From: Curvibacter microcysteis
GTDB taxonomy: Bacteria > Pseudomonadota > Gammaproteobacteria > Burkholderiales > Burkholderiaceae_C
Assembly: GCF_028649455.1 (NCBI RefSeq)
Contig: NZ_JAQSIO010000003.1
Span: 434,001-498,000, forward strand
Length of the DNA stretch: 64,000 nucleotides
Direction of reading: 5' to 3'
This document shows, piece by piece, positions 1 to 8,133 of this stretch. The position numbers and the translations under genes were made by a program. The first letter of the stretch is position 1. Each line of letters starts with the position of its first letter. The notes under the pieces are model-generated. The model saw nothing but the letters and a program-made list of their open reading frames with translations. It ran no database searches and was not told the origin of the DNA.

Positions 1-1550
1 GCGATCTGTTTCATGGCCTTGACCGTGTCAGCCACGGCGCCGCCGCCCTCATCGGCTTCAGCCGCGGTCTTGGTGGCCATGGAGTCGGTGACCTTGGCGT
101 TGTCGCTGTTTTGCGAGATCGAGGCGGACATCTGCTCGATCGACGCCGTGGTTTCTTCCACCGAGGCGGCCTGTTCACTGGCCGCTTGCGACAGCGATTG
201 CGCGGTGGCGCTGACCTGGCCCGCCGCCCCGCTGAGCGCGCTGGCTGCGGCGCGCACCTCGCCCATGATCCGGGTCAGTTCGTCGGCGGTCTTGTTGCCA
301 CTGGCTTTGACGCGGCCAAACAGGCCGTCGTAGTCGCGCTCGATGCGGAAGGTCAGGTCGCCGCGCGAGAAGGCCTCCAGCAGGCTGGCCACATCGTTCA
401 GCCCGTCTTCACTGGTTTCCATCAAGGCGTTCACGCCGGAGCCCAGCTTGGCAAAGAAGCCGCTCTTGCCGTCCAGGTTGACGCGCTTGGCAAAGTCGCC
501 GTGGGTGGCGGCTTCGACGATGGCGGCCACTTCGTTTTCAATGCCCACTTCCTGGGTGCGGTCCTCCCACTCGACCACGGTGCCAATGCGCTGGCCTTCG
601 GCATCGATGATGGGGTTGGCCGTCAGGCCGAAATGCAGGGCGCCGACACGGATCTGGGTGCGGTGCGTGCTGCGCAGCAGGGCCAGCATGCCGGCCTGGT
701 GGGCCGGGTTCTTGTGGAACACGTCGATGCTTTGGCCAATCAGGTTGCGGCTGTCAAAGTGCGGCAGGCTCTTGCGCAGCTCGGGTTCGTTGCGCTGCAT
801 CATCTGCGTGACGGTTTCGTTCATGTAGATGATGTGGTTGCCGGCGTCGGCAATCATCACATTGGTGCTGCAGCGGTCCAGCGCATTGCGGATGCGGGCG
901 TTCTCCGCAGCCACCTCGGCCGCTGCCGCCGCTGCGGCCTGCTCGCGTGCCTGAGCCGCGACTTCGGCCGTGCGGTCAGCCCACTCGACCACCGTGCCCA
1001 GGCGGGTGCCGGCGGCGTCCAAGATGGGGTTGGCCACCAAGCCAAAGCTCACCGAACCCACCTTGATTTGCGTGCGGTGGGTGCCACGCAGGCTGGCCAG
1101 CATGCTGGTCTGGTGGGCCGGATTTTTGTGGAAGGTGTCGATGCTTTGACCAATCAGGCGGCGGGCGTCGAACTCGGGCAGCATCTTGCGCAGCTCGCTT
1201 TCGTTCTTTTGCATCATCTCCGTCACCGTCTGGTTCATGTAGACGATGTGGTTGCTGTCGTCGGCAATCATGACGTTGGTGGAGCAGTTGTCCAGCGCGG
1301 TCTTGATGCGGAAGTTGCGCTCCGATTCCACCAGCAGCGTGTTGATGCCCTTGCACAGCTGCGCCAGCGCGCTGCTTTGATCACCCACGTCGATGCGCTG
1401 TGACAGGTCCCCCAGGGCGGCCGCCTGCATGGCAGCCTGGGCCTGCTTCATCAGCTCGGCCTCTTTGGCGGCTTGCGCCAGTTCTTCCGGGCTGGGCCCA
1501 GAGGAAAAAACGCGGGAGATCCAGGAGGTTTGGTGGCTGGTGTTGGACAT
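1..1550 (-). CDS. Soluble methyl-accepting chemotaxis protein with two PAS domains (partial, cut at window edge)
   Basis: The gene starts at the ATG at 1548-1550 and reads leftward off the window, so about 516 N-terminal residues are visible. There is no signal peptide or membrane helix, so it should be a cytosolic receptor. A HAMP-like segment (about 45-75) is followed by two closely similar PAS domains (about 78-193 and 217-332), each with a CSTNVMIAD start and a FHKNPAHQ segment. Two further HAMP-like stretches and the start of the signalling domain (from about 411, with SVEETTASIDQMSASI) follow. The missing part should hold the CheA/CheW-binding tip. It lies 55 bp downstream of cheA and is probably in the same operon. 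The sensed ligand (redox, haem or other) cannot be read from the sequence. Confidence 0.93.
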   Translation of the reverse strand, partial: MSNTSHQTSWISRVFSSGPSPEELAQAAKEAELMKQAQAAMQAAALGDLSQRIDVGDQSSALAQLCKGINTLLVESERNFRIKTALDNCSTNVMIADDSNHIVYMNQTVTEMMQKNESELRKMLPEFDARRLIGQSIDTFHKNPAHQTSMLASLRGTHRTQIKVGSVSFGLVANPILDAAGTRLGTVVEWADRTAEVAAQAREQAAAAAAAEVAAENARIRNALDRCSTNVMIADAGNHIIYMNETVTQMMQRNEPELRKSLPHFDSRNLIGQSIDVFHKNPAHQAGMLALLRSTHRTQIRVGALHFGLTANPIIDAEGQRIGTVVEWEDRTQEVGIENEVAAIVEAATHGDFAKRVNLDGKSGFFAKLGSGVNALMETSEDGLNDVASLLEAFSRGDLTFRIERDYDGLFGRVKASGNKTADELTRIMGEVRAAASALSGAAGQVSATAQSLSQAASEQAASVEETTASIEQMSASISQNSDNAKVTDSMATKTAAEADEGGGAVADTVKAMKQI

Positions 1551-1605
1551 GGGACGCTCTCTTTTGGACAGGGTTGTTCTGAAGGACGTTGTGAGGCAGG
1601 GCGAC

Positions 1606-3834
1606 TCAGGGCGACAGGCTGCTGGCTTGGGGGCTGGGGCGACGCAGCCCCTGCACCGCGAGTGACCCCAGGGCCAGGACGTCAAAAATCAGGGCCACCT
1701 CTCCGCTGCCCAGGACGGAGGAGCCCGAGATCCCGCGCAGCGTGTGGAACAGGCGCCCCAGGGGCTTGATCACGGTCTGGTGTTGGCCCAGCAACTGGTC
1801 AACTTCCAGACCAAAGCGGGTCGGGCCGGCTTGCACCACGACGATGCTGACCCGGTCTGGGCGGGGGCTGTCCAACCCGTAAAGCTGGCGCAGGCTGATC
1901 ACCGGCAGCAACTGGCCGCGCAGGGGCATGCAAAAACGGCCGGATGGGTCAGCCGATGGCGCCAGTTGCGCCTCGTGCTGCCCGGCCTGGCCTTCGACCA
2001 CTTCCACCACCGCTTCCAGCGGCAGCACGAATTTGGAGGGGCCGACGCTGATCAAAAAGCCATCGATGATGGCCAAGGTCAGGGGCAGGCGGATGTCGAT
2101 GTCCGTGCCTTGGCCGGCTTCGCTGTACACCGTGACGCTGCCGCGCAAGGCCTCGATGTTCTGCCGCACCACGTCCATGCCCACGCCCCGGCCCGACAGA
2201 TTGGTCACCTGCGCGGCGGTCGAGAAACCAGGCTCAAAAATCAGCTGCAGGATGTCTTCATCCGGAGGCACCACGCCCGGCTCGACCAAGCCACGCTCCC
2301 AGGCGCGTTGCAGCACGCGTTGGCGGTCCACGCCGCGCCCGTCATCGCTGATGCGGATCAGGATGCTGCCCGATTCATGCTGGGCACTGAGCACCAGGCG
2401 GCCTTGGGCCGGCTTGCCCTTGGCCAAGCGCTCGGCGGGTGTTTCCAGCCCGTGGTCCAGGCCGTTGCGCACCAAGTGCATCAGGGGGTCGCCAATTTTT
2501 TCGACCACCGCCTTGTCCAATTCGGTGTCTGCTCCGACGATTTCCAGCGCCACTTCCTTGCCCAACTCGGCGGCGGTGTCGCGCACCACCCGGCGGAAGC
2601 GGTTGAACGTGGCGCCCATCGGCACCATGCGCAGTTGCAAGGTGCCGTTGCGGATCTCTTCGATCAGGTGGCCGATGTGCTCATTGGTCTCGATCAAGCG
2701 GCTCTGCCGGGTTTGACGGGCCAGCATGTCAGCCCCGGCGGCGGCGGTGACCAGTTCGCCCAGCAGGTTGATCACGGCGTCCAGCCGGTCGGCTGGGATG
2801 CGGATGTAGCGCTGCTCGTCGCTGGCGGCTTCGCGCGGGCGTTGCTGCTTGTGGACCGCCGCGGCCAGCACCTCCTGGTCCAGGCCGGCCTGCTCTTGCA
2901 GGATTTCACCGAGCCGGGGCGCTGTCCCCAGCGGGCGCAGAACCCGGTCCTGTGCTTGTTGCTCCAGGCCCGCCGCCAGTTGGTCTTCTGTGATGGCGCC
3001 GACACTGACCAGCAAGTCACCCAGGCGGGGGTGGTCAGGCAGGTCTTCGATCAGGTCGACAAAACGGGAGGTGGGCGCGGTCGGCGGGATCAGGTGCAGC
3101 TGGCAGTCGTCGCGGATGAAGCTGAAGGCGTCGTCCACGGCAGCTTGCGGGCCGTCGGAGCGCATCGACACTTCCACACTCAGGTGGCAGTTTTCGGGGT
3201 CGAGGTCGGCCAAAGCGGGAATGCGGCTGCGGTCGCTGGCCAAGGCCATGACTTCGGTGTGGCTGCTCAGGTAGCGCACCACGCTGAGGGGGTCCATGCC
3301 ATGGCGAAAGCAGTCGGCCCCAAAGTGCGCCGACAAGTGCCAGCGGCCCAAGCGGGCTTCAGCCGCTGACGGACTTGCGCTGTCGGCGGCCTCCACCGCG
3401 GGCGCCTCGCTGGGCCCCCCCATGGCTTGTCGCAGTTGGCGGACCAAGGCCTCCCGGCGGTCTTGTTGCGCCGCATCGTCCTGGGCCTCGCCTGCGGCTT
3501 GGTTGACCAGGGCCAAAATCTGATCATTGCAGGCCAGCAGCAGGGAGCTGAGCACGGTGTCCAGCCGCAGGTGACCTTCGCGCAATTCGTCGAGCAGGGT
3601 TTCGATGTGGTGGGTGAAGTTCACCACCTGGTCCAGACCGAAGATGCCGGCCGAGCCTTTGACGGTGTGGGCGCAGCGGAACAAGGCGTCGAGTTGCTCC
3701 CGGTTGTGCGGGTCTTCTTCCAGCTGCAACAGCAGTTGCTCGATTTGCGTCACCTGCTCGCGGGCCTCATTGATGAAGGCCGGCATGGCGGCCGCGATGA
3801 AGTCGTAGTCGGCGTCTGAATCCGTCTGGCTCAT
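1606..3834 (-). CDS. cheA: Chemotaxis histidine kinase CheA
   Basis: The 742-residue CheA autophosphorylates from ATP and passes the phosphate to CheY-type regulators. The N-terminal HPt domain carries the phospho-accepting His in CAHTVKGSAGIF. Two less typical segments follow (about 165-260 and 280-345), where the P2 domain would be. Then come the P3 dimerisation helix, the HATPase domain (LMHLVRNGLDHG N box, DDGRGVD and GRGVGMDVV G boxes) and a C-terminal CheW-like domain. The chosen ATG at 3832-3834 gives MSQTDSD and overlaps the STAS gene stop by 4 bp, so the two are translationally coupled. An upstream in-frame codon would add 11 residues inside the STAS gene and is unlikely. Confidence 0.95.
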   Translation of the reverse strand: MSQTDSDADYDFIAAAMPAFINEAREQVTQIEQLLLQLEEDPHNREQLDALFRCAHTVKGSAGIFGLDQVVNFTHHIETLLDELREGHLRLDTVLSSLLLACNDQILALVNQAAGEAQDDAAQQDRREALVRQLRQAMGGPSEAPAVEAADSASPSAAEARLGRWHLSAHFGADCFRHGMDPLSVVRYLSSHTEVMALASDRSRIPALADLDPENCHLSVEVSMRSDGPQAAVDDAFSFIRDDCQLHLIPPTAPTSRFVDLIEDLPDHPRLGDLLVSVGAITEDQLAAGLEQQAQDRVLRPLGTAPRLGEILQEQAGLDQEVLAAAVHKQQRPREAASDEQRYIRIPADRLDAVINLLGELVTAAAGADMLARQTRQSRLIETNEHIGHLIEEIRNGTLQLRMVPMGATFNRFRRVVRDTAAELGKEVALEIVGADTELDKAVVEKIGDPLMHLVRNGLDHGLETPAERLAKGKPAQGRLVLSAQHESGSILIRISDDGRGVDRQRVLQRAWERGLVEPGVVPPDEDILQLIFEPGFSTAAQVTNLSGRGVGMDVVRQNIEALRGSVTVYSEAGQGTDIDIRLPLTLAIIDGFLISVGPSKFVLPLEAVVEVVEGQAGQHEAQLAPSADPSGRFCMPLRGQLLPVISLRQLYGLDSPRPDRVSIVVVQAGPTRFGLEVDQLLGQHQTVIKPLGRLFHTLRGISGSSVLGSGEVALIFDVLALGSLAVQGLRRPSPQASSLSP

Positions 3835-4136
3835 GGGGTGCTGTCCTCCGGGTTGAGGGCAAACCAATGGGCGCAGCCCAGGGCTTGCAAAGCATCGCGC
3901 AACAAGGGGCTGGGCTCGATCAAGTCCATGGCTTGGCCTTGGGCGCTGAGGCTGTTGGCGAGCGCCCCGAGCAATTGCAAGCCGGCCCCGTCGACGTCGT
4001 TGACGGCCCCCCCGTGCACCGCACGGCTCATCACGTTGCTCTGATGGGGGTCCTGCAGCCAGAGCAAAAGGGCTTGGCGGGTGGACTCCACCGTGTAGAT
4101 GGTGAGCTCGTCGGGCAGGGTGAAGGGCTCGCTCAT
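3831..4136 (-). CDS. STAS-domain protein of the chemosensory cluster
   Basis: A 101-residue single-domain protein of the STAS (anti-anti-sigma/SpoIIAA-like) fold. The loop VNDVDGAGLQLLGAL matches the region that carries the regulatory Ser/Thr in anti-sigma-factor antagonists, but here the usual D-S-S/T-G pattern reads DGAG, so phosphorylation at the classic position looks absent. It lies between cheY and cheA and overlaps cheA by 4 bp. Small STAS proteins occur in several chemosensory and gliding-type operons, where their partner is often unknown. The domain call is secure; its role here is inferred from context only. Confidence 0.8.
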   Translation of the reverse strand: MSEPFTLPDELTIYTVESTRQALLLWLQDPHQSNVMSRAVHGGAVNDVDGAGLQLLGALANSLSAQGQAMDLIEPSPLLRDALQALGCAHWFALNPEDSTP

Positions 4137-4146
4137 GGGGTGACTT

Positions 4147-4515
4147 TCAAGGCAGCACCAGCTTGGACACGGCGTCCAGCAGCACGGCGGGGCTGAAGGG
4201 CTTGACGATCCAGGCCTTGGCACCGGCGGCGCGGCCTTGCTCTTTCTTTTCGGCCTGGCCTTCGGTGGTGAGCATGATCACCGGCGTGAATTTGTAGCGA
4301 GGCAATTGCTTGACCCGGGTGACGAAGGTGATGCCATCCATGCGCGGCATGTTGACGTCGCTGACGATGAGGTTGATCTTGCGGCCGTCGAGCTGGCGCA
4401 GGGCGTCTTCGCCGTCAACGGCTTCGAGCACTTGGTAGCCCGCGCGCGTCAGGCTCAGGTTCACCACCTGGCGCAGGGAGGAGGAGTCGTCGACGATCAG
4501 AATGGTTTTGCTCAT
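4147..4515 (-). CDS. cheY: CheY-like response regulator
   Basis: A 122-residue stand-alone receiver domain. The acidic pocket is visible as IVDDS near residue 10, the phospho-acceptor Asp is about D53 in LIVSDVNMPRMDG, the switch Thr lies in MLTTEG, and the conserved Lys is about K105 in VKPF. There is no output domain, so it should act by protein contact, as CheY does on the flagellar switch or as a phosphate sink. The ATG at 4513-4515 is preferred to an upstream in-frame codon that would add 51 low-complexity residues. It ends 10 bp before the STAS gene and lies 23 bp downstream of an MCP gene. Confidence 0.93.
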   Translation of the reverse strand: MSKTILIVDDSSSLRQVVNLSLTRAGYQVLEAVDGEDALRQLDGRKINLIVSDVNMPRMDGITFVTRVKQLPRYKFTPVIMLTTEGQAEKKEQGRAAGAKAWIVKPFSPAVLLDAVSKLVLP

Positions 4516-4538
4516 GCTCTTGGGGTCAGGGGCTTGGT

Positions 4539-5711
4539 TCAGAAAAAGGTGGCGGATTCGGGGCTGGCGTCGGCCTTGGCCGTGGCGCTGTTCCGGTCGC
4601 CGCTGCGCTCCACGCGGAGTTGGCGCTGCTCGGCCGTGGTGTAGCCGGCGCTCAGCAGGGCTTCCCACTCGGCCTCATCGGGCCAGTGGCCTTGTGGCAG
4701 ACCCTCGCTCAAACGCTGGCTGCCGCGCTGCATGGATTGGGTCACCTGCTCCAGGATCTGTTGCACCCGGTCCTGGAATTGGAAGGACATCATCATCTGC
4801 TCCACCAGCGCGCGCACCGCCTGGCTGCTTTCGCCCAGTTGGTCTGCGCGATGGTTGAGCACGGCGACGGTGGAGGTCACCCGTTCCACCACGGTGTTGA
4901 TGGTGTCTTGCGAGGCCTTGACCAGGCGGGTGTCCGTTTCGGCCCGGCTGGCGGTGTCGTTGAGGGTTTGTTGGACCTGGGCGCTGAAGGCTTCAACCTG
5001 ATCGCCAATGCGTTTGCCCGTGTCCCCTGAGGCACTGGACAGGCGCCGAACTTCCGCCGCCACGACGGCAAAGCCCCGACCCGAGGCCCCGGCCCGGGCG
5101 GCTTCGATGGTGGCGTTGACGGACAGCAGGTTGGTCTGACGCGCGATCATGGCCACGTCTTCGGCCATGCCCCGCAGGCCCGCCGAGCTTTGGTTGAGTG
5201 AGACCACGGTGGCCAGCATGCGGTCACGGGACTGCACGAAGGCGCTGAACTGCCCCACCAAATCACGCAGCTCGCTTTCGCAAGCGGCCAGGGTATGGGC
5301 TTGATCGTTTGGGTTGGCGTGCGCGGCGTCGGCCGGGGATTGGGTGATGCGGTCGAGCTGGTCCAGGATGGCGATGAAGCCCTGCAGCAACTCATCGGTG
5401 CCTTGGCGCATCTGGGTTTGAGCGCTCTCGATGTGCAGGGACCAGCGTTGTACCCCTTGGCTCACCCGTTGAACCACCAGTTGGGCCGGGTTGGCGGCGG
5501 TGCCTGACGCTGGGTGGCTGCTTGCCGGGCGCAGCCGCAGCAGGCTTTGGGCCAGGGCCAACAGGATCAGGGCCACGGCGCTCAAGGTGCTCAGCCAGCC
5601 CAGGCCCAGCCACCAGGCGGCAGTCCAGCTCAAGGCGGCCAGCAGGCTCCCGCCAAGAAGCATCCAGTGAGCTGGGTGTGCGCTGGGCGCGTCATGTGCC
5701 TCCATCTGCAT
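4539..5711 (-). CDS. Membrane methyl-accepting chemotaxis protein lacking a periplasmic sensor
   Basis: A 390-residue receptor that heads the chemosensory operon. Two hydrophobic helices lie close together near the N terminus (about 15-60) with almost no periplasmic loop, so there is no classical ligand-binding domain. The conserved signalling hairpin is present ([20 protein letters not shown] and the following [19 protein letters not shown]). The C-terminal [12 protein letters not shown] motif is common in MCPs of this short type. The ATG at 5709-5711 has a GGGGAGCG ribosome-binding site; a TTG 21 bp upstream is also in frame but less likely. It may sense membrane state or energy rather than a solute, which is inference. 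Confidence 0.9.
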   Translation of the reverse strand: MQMEAHDAPSAHPAHWMLLGGSLLAALSWTAAWWLGLGWLSTLSAVALILLALAQSLLRLRPASSHPASGTAANPAQLVVQRVSQGVQRWSLHIESAQTQMRQGTDELLQGFIAILDQLDRITQSPADAAHANPNDQAHTLAACESELRDLVGQFSAFVQSRDRMLATVVSLNQSSAGLRGMAEDVAMIARQTNLLSVNATIEAARAGASGRGFAVVAAEVRRLSSASGDTGKRIGDQVEAFSAQVQQTLNDTASRAETDTRLVKASQDTINTVVERVTSTVAVLNHRADQLGESSQAVRALVEQMMMSFQFQDRVQQILEQVTQSMQRGSQRLSEGLPQGHWPDEAEWEALLSAGYTTAEQRQLRVERSGDRNSATAKADASPESATFF

Positions 5712-5803
5712 TGAACTCGCTCCCCGTGACAATGACTTACATCTTGCCGGATGTTGGTTGGGAGTGTCAATCTTGCAGACTTTGCTGTTAAAAATAGTTT
5801 AAT

Positions 5804-5828
5804 TTATCAGCTCGATTTTTTCGTTTTG
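5804..5828 (-). promoter_or_regulatory. Possible sigma-28-like promoter of the chemosensory operon
   Basis: On the minus strand the octamer GCTGATAA (5804-5811) differs at one base from the sigma-28 -10 consensus GCCGATAA. A CAAA lies 13 bp upstream (5825-5828), where TAAA at about 15 bp would be expected. It sits in an AT-rich 166-bp gap about 93 bp before the MCP start. The -10 match is good, but the -35 element and the spacing are poor. Confidence 0.3.
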
Positions 5829-5877
5829 CCCGCGACGAGCGAACAAATACTCGCTAAAGTGGAAGGCTGTCCAAATT

Positions 5878-7149
5878 TCAGAGCCGGAACTGGGTGGCTT
5901 CAGGACGCCCCGGCAAGCTCAATTGGGTGGGGCTCGCGGCGGTCTGGGCGATGCACTGGCCACGCCGGTACACGCGCAGACGGGCGGGTTTCAGGCGCAG
6001 CGCTTCGACCGGGTCGCGCGCGTCCAGCAGCACAAAGTCGGCATGGCAGCCCGGGGCCAAACCGTAATCTTTCAGGTGCAGCAAGCGCGCTGGCGCGGTG
6101 GTGATGGCCTCGAAGCACTGGCGCATGGCCGCCTGGCTGGTCATCTGGGCCACATGCAGACCCATGGACGCCACCTCCAGCAAATCCCCCGAGCCCAGGC
6201 TGTACCAGGGGTCCATCACGCAGTCTTGGCCGAAAGCCACGGTCAGGCCGGCCGCCAGCTGTTCAGGCACGCGGGTCATGCCCCGGCGCTTGGGGTAGCT
6301 GTCGTGGCGGCCTTGCAAGGTGATGTTGATCAGGGGGTTGGCCACCACACCCAGGTCGGCTTCGGCCATCAAGGCCAGCAGTTTGCTGACGTAGTAGTTG
6401 TCCATGCTGTGCATGGAGGTCAGGTGCGAGCCTGTGACGCGCCCCTGCAGGCCCAGGCGCTGGGTGTGCAGGGCCAGCGTCTCGACGTGGCGTGACATCG
6501 GGTCGTCCGACTCGTCGCAATGCATGTCGACCAGCAGGCCGCGTTCGGCAGCCAGTTCACACAGCAGCTGCACGCTGTCGCTGCCCTGGGCCATGGTGCG
6601 TTCGAAGTGGGGAATTCCGCCCACCACCTCCACCCCCAGGTCCAGCGCGCGTTTCAGGTTGGCCAGAGCCGTCGGGGAGCGCAGCACGCCGTCCTGGGGG
6701 AAGGCCACCAGTTGCAAGTCCAGGTAGGGCGCGACCTGGCGCTTGACCTGCAACAAGGCCTGCACGGCCAGCAGGCGGTCGTCGCAGACATCGACGTGCG
6801 AGCGGATGGCCAGCAGGCCGCGCCCCACGGCCCAGTCGCAGTAGCGCAGGGCGCGCTCCACGATGGCGTCATGGGTCAGGTGGGGTTTGAGCTCCCCCCA
6901 CAGCGCAATGCCTTCCAGCAAGGTGCCGCTTTGGTTGACGCGCGGTTGGCCGTAGCTGAGGGCTGAATCCAGGTGGAAGTGCGCATCCACAAAGGGGGGG
7001 CTGAGCAGCAAGCCCTGGGCGTCCAGGGTGTCGTGGGCTGGGGCGTGGAGTCCGGGCGCGACGTCCACAATGCGGCCGTTTTGCACCGCGATCGATTGGT
7101 CTTGTCGACCATCTGGCAAGGTCGCGTGTTGGATCAGCAAGTCAAGCAT
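5878..7149 (-). CDS. codA: Cytosine deaminase-like amidohydrolase
   Basis: A 423-residue amidohydrolase that aligns by eye along its whole length with E. coli CodA, which converts cytosine to uracil and ammonia. Metal ligands are present as H57 and H59 in VDAHFHLDSA, the His of DMHCDE, and the Asp of FGQDCVMDPW. The catalytic Glu (HCDE), the His of SHLTSMHS and the Gln of VAFPQDG are also kept. Around the last metal ligand, CodA has FGHDDVFDPW, so the His before and the Asp after the ligand are replaced by Gln and Cys and substrate choice may differ. The ATG at 7147-7149 was chosen; a TTG at 7185 is possible. It is the last gene of an operon with a nucleobase/nucleoside importer and upp. Confidence 0.88.
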   Translation of the reverse strand: MLDLLIQHATLPDGRQDQSIAVQNGRIVDVAPGLHAPAHDTLDAQGLLLSPPFVDAHFHLDSALSYGQPRVNQSGTLLEGIALWGELKPHLTHDAIVERALRYCDWAVGRGLLAIRSHVDVCDDRLLAVQALLQVKRQVAPYLDLQLVAFPQDGVLRSPTALANLKRALDLGVEVVGGIPHFERTMAQGSDSVQLLCELAAERGLLVDMHCDESDDPMSRHVETLALHTQRLGLQGRVTGSHLTSMHSMDNYYVSKLLALMAEADLGVVANPLINITLQGRHDSYPKRRGMTRVPEQLAAGLTVAFGQDCVMDPWYSLGSGDLLEVASMGLHVAQMTSQAAMRQCFEAITTAPARLLHLKDYGLAPGCHADFVLLDARDPVEALRLKPARLRVYRRGQCIAQTAASPTQLSLPGRPEATQFRL

Positions 7150-7209
7150 GGGGTAGTCTGGGTGCGGTGTGTGGGAAGGGGCCAATCCAGGCGCTGAGCC
7201 TGGGCGTGC

Positions 7210-8133
7210 TCAGCGCTCGCCTTTGCGGTAGGGCTTCATCAGGGCCTGGGGGTAGCTGGCTTTGCGCGCCACCACCACCAGCGCCAGGATGGACAGCGCA
7301 TAGGGCAGCATCAGGTAGACCTGGTAGGGCAGGAGCGACTGGCCTGACTGCTGCAGGCGCAGTTGCAAGGCATCAAAGAAGGCGAACAGCAAGGCCCCCA
7401 GCAAGGCCTTGCCAGGACGCCAGGAAGCGAACACCACCAGGGCCACGCAAATCCAGCCCCGGCCATTGACCATGTTGAAGAAGAAGGCGTTGAAGGCCGA
7501 TAGCGTCAAAAATGACCCGGCCACCCCCATCAAGGCCGAGCCGGCGACGATGGCGGCCGTTCGCGTGCGCGCCACGCTGATGCCCTGGCCCTCGGCAGCC
7601 TGCGGGTTTTCGCCCACCATGCGCAAAGCGAGGCCAGCCGGGGTGGCTTGCAGCCACCAGCCCAGCAGGGGAACGCAGATCAAAGCGAGCCAGGTGAGAG
7701 CCGTTTGGGCTGACAGAACGGGAATCCCCCATTCCTGCAAGGGGGCGAACGGTGTGATCGTGGGCGGGGTGCTCACCTTGGGAAAGCTCACCCGGTAGCC
7801 GTAATAGCTCAGGGCGGTGGCCAGCAAGGTGATGCCCAGCCCGGCCACATGCTGGGACAGGGCCAGGCCCACGGTCAGCAGTGCGTGTAGCAGGCCAAAG
7901 ACCGCGCCCGTGCAGGCCGCCACCGCCACGCCACCCCACAGGGGCAGGCCCAGGTAAACCGCCAGCCAGCCGCTGAAGGCGCCCGCCACCAAAATGCCCT
8001 CGATGCCGAGGTTCAAGACGCCGGCACGTTCACACAGCAGCACGCCCAGCGTGCCAAAGATCAGCGGTGTGGCGATGCGCAGCACCGCGATCCAGAAGGC
8101 CTCTTGGGCCAGGAGGTTCATCCATTCCATCAT
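7210..8133 (-). CDS. Nucleoside/nucleobase ABC transporter permease (second subunit)
   Basis: A 307-residue inner-membrane permease of the branched-chain/BMP-linked family, as in NupQ/YufQ and other basic-membrane-protein importers. It is hydrophobic throughout with about 8-9 predicted helices; family hallmarks include LNLGIEGILVAGAF near the N terminus and VSVARTRTAAIVAGSALMG-like segments in the middle. The start ATG at 8131-8133 overlaps the stop of the upstream permease, so the two are coupled. Together with the neighbouring permease, the double ATPase and the BMP-type binding protein it should form one importer. Position next to codA and upp suggests a pyrimidine base or nucleoside substrate. 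Confidence 0.9.
   Translation of the reverse strand: MMEWMNLLAQEAFWIAVLRIATPLIFGTLGVLLCERAGVLNLGIEGILVAGAFSGWLAVYLGLPLWGGVAVAACTGAVFGLLHALLTVGLALSQHVAGLGITLLATALSYYGYRVSFPKVSTPPTITPFAPLQEWGIPVLSAQTALTWLALICVPLLGWWLQATPAGLALRMVGENPQAAEGQGISVARTRTAAIVAGSALMGVAGSFLTLSAFNAFFFNMVNGRGWICVALVVFASWRPGKALLGALLFAFFDALQLRLQQSGQSLLPYQVYLMLPYALSILALVVVARKASYPQALMKPYRKGER

Noticed and set aside
111-1403. Long plus-strand open frame opposite the MCP gene
   Set aside because: It is His/Gly/Val-rich and lies antisense to a clear PAS-containing MCP; such frames arise from GC-rich codon bias on the other strand.
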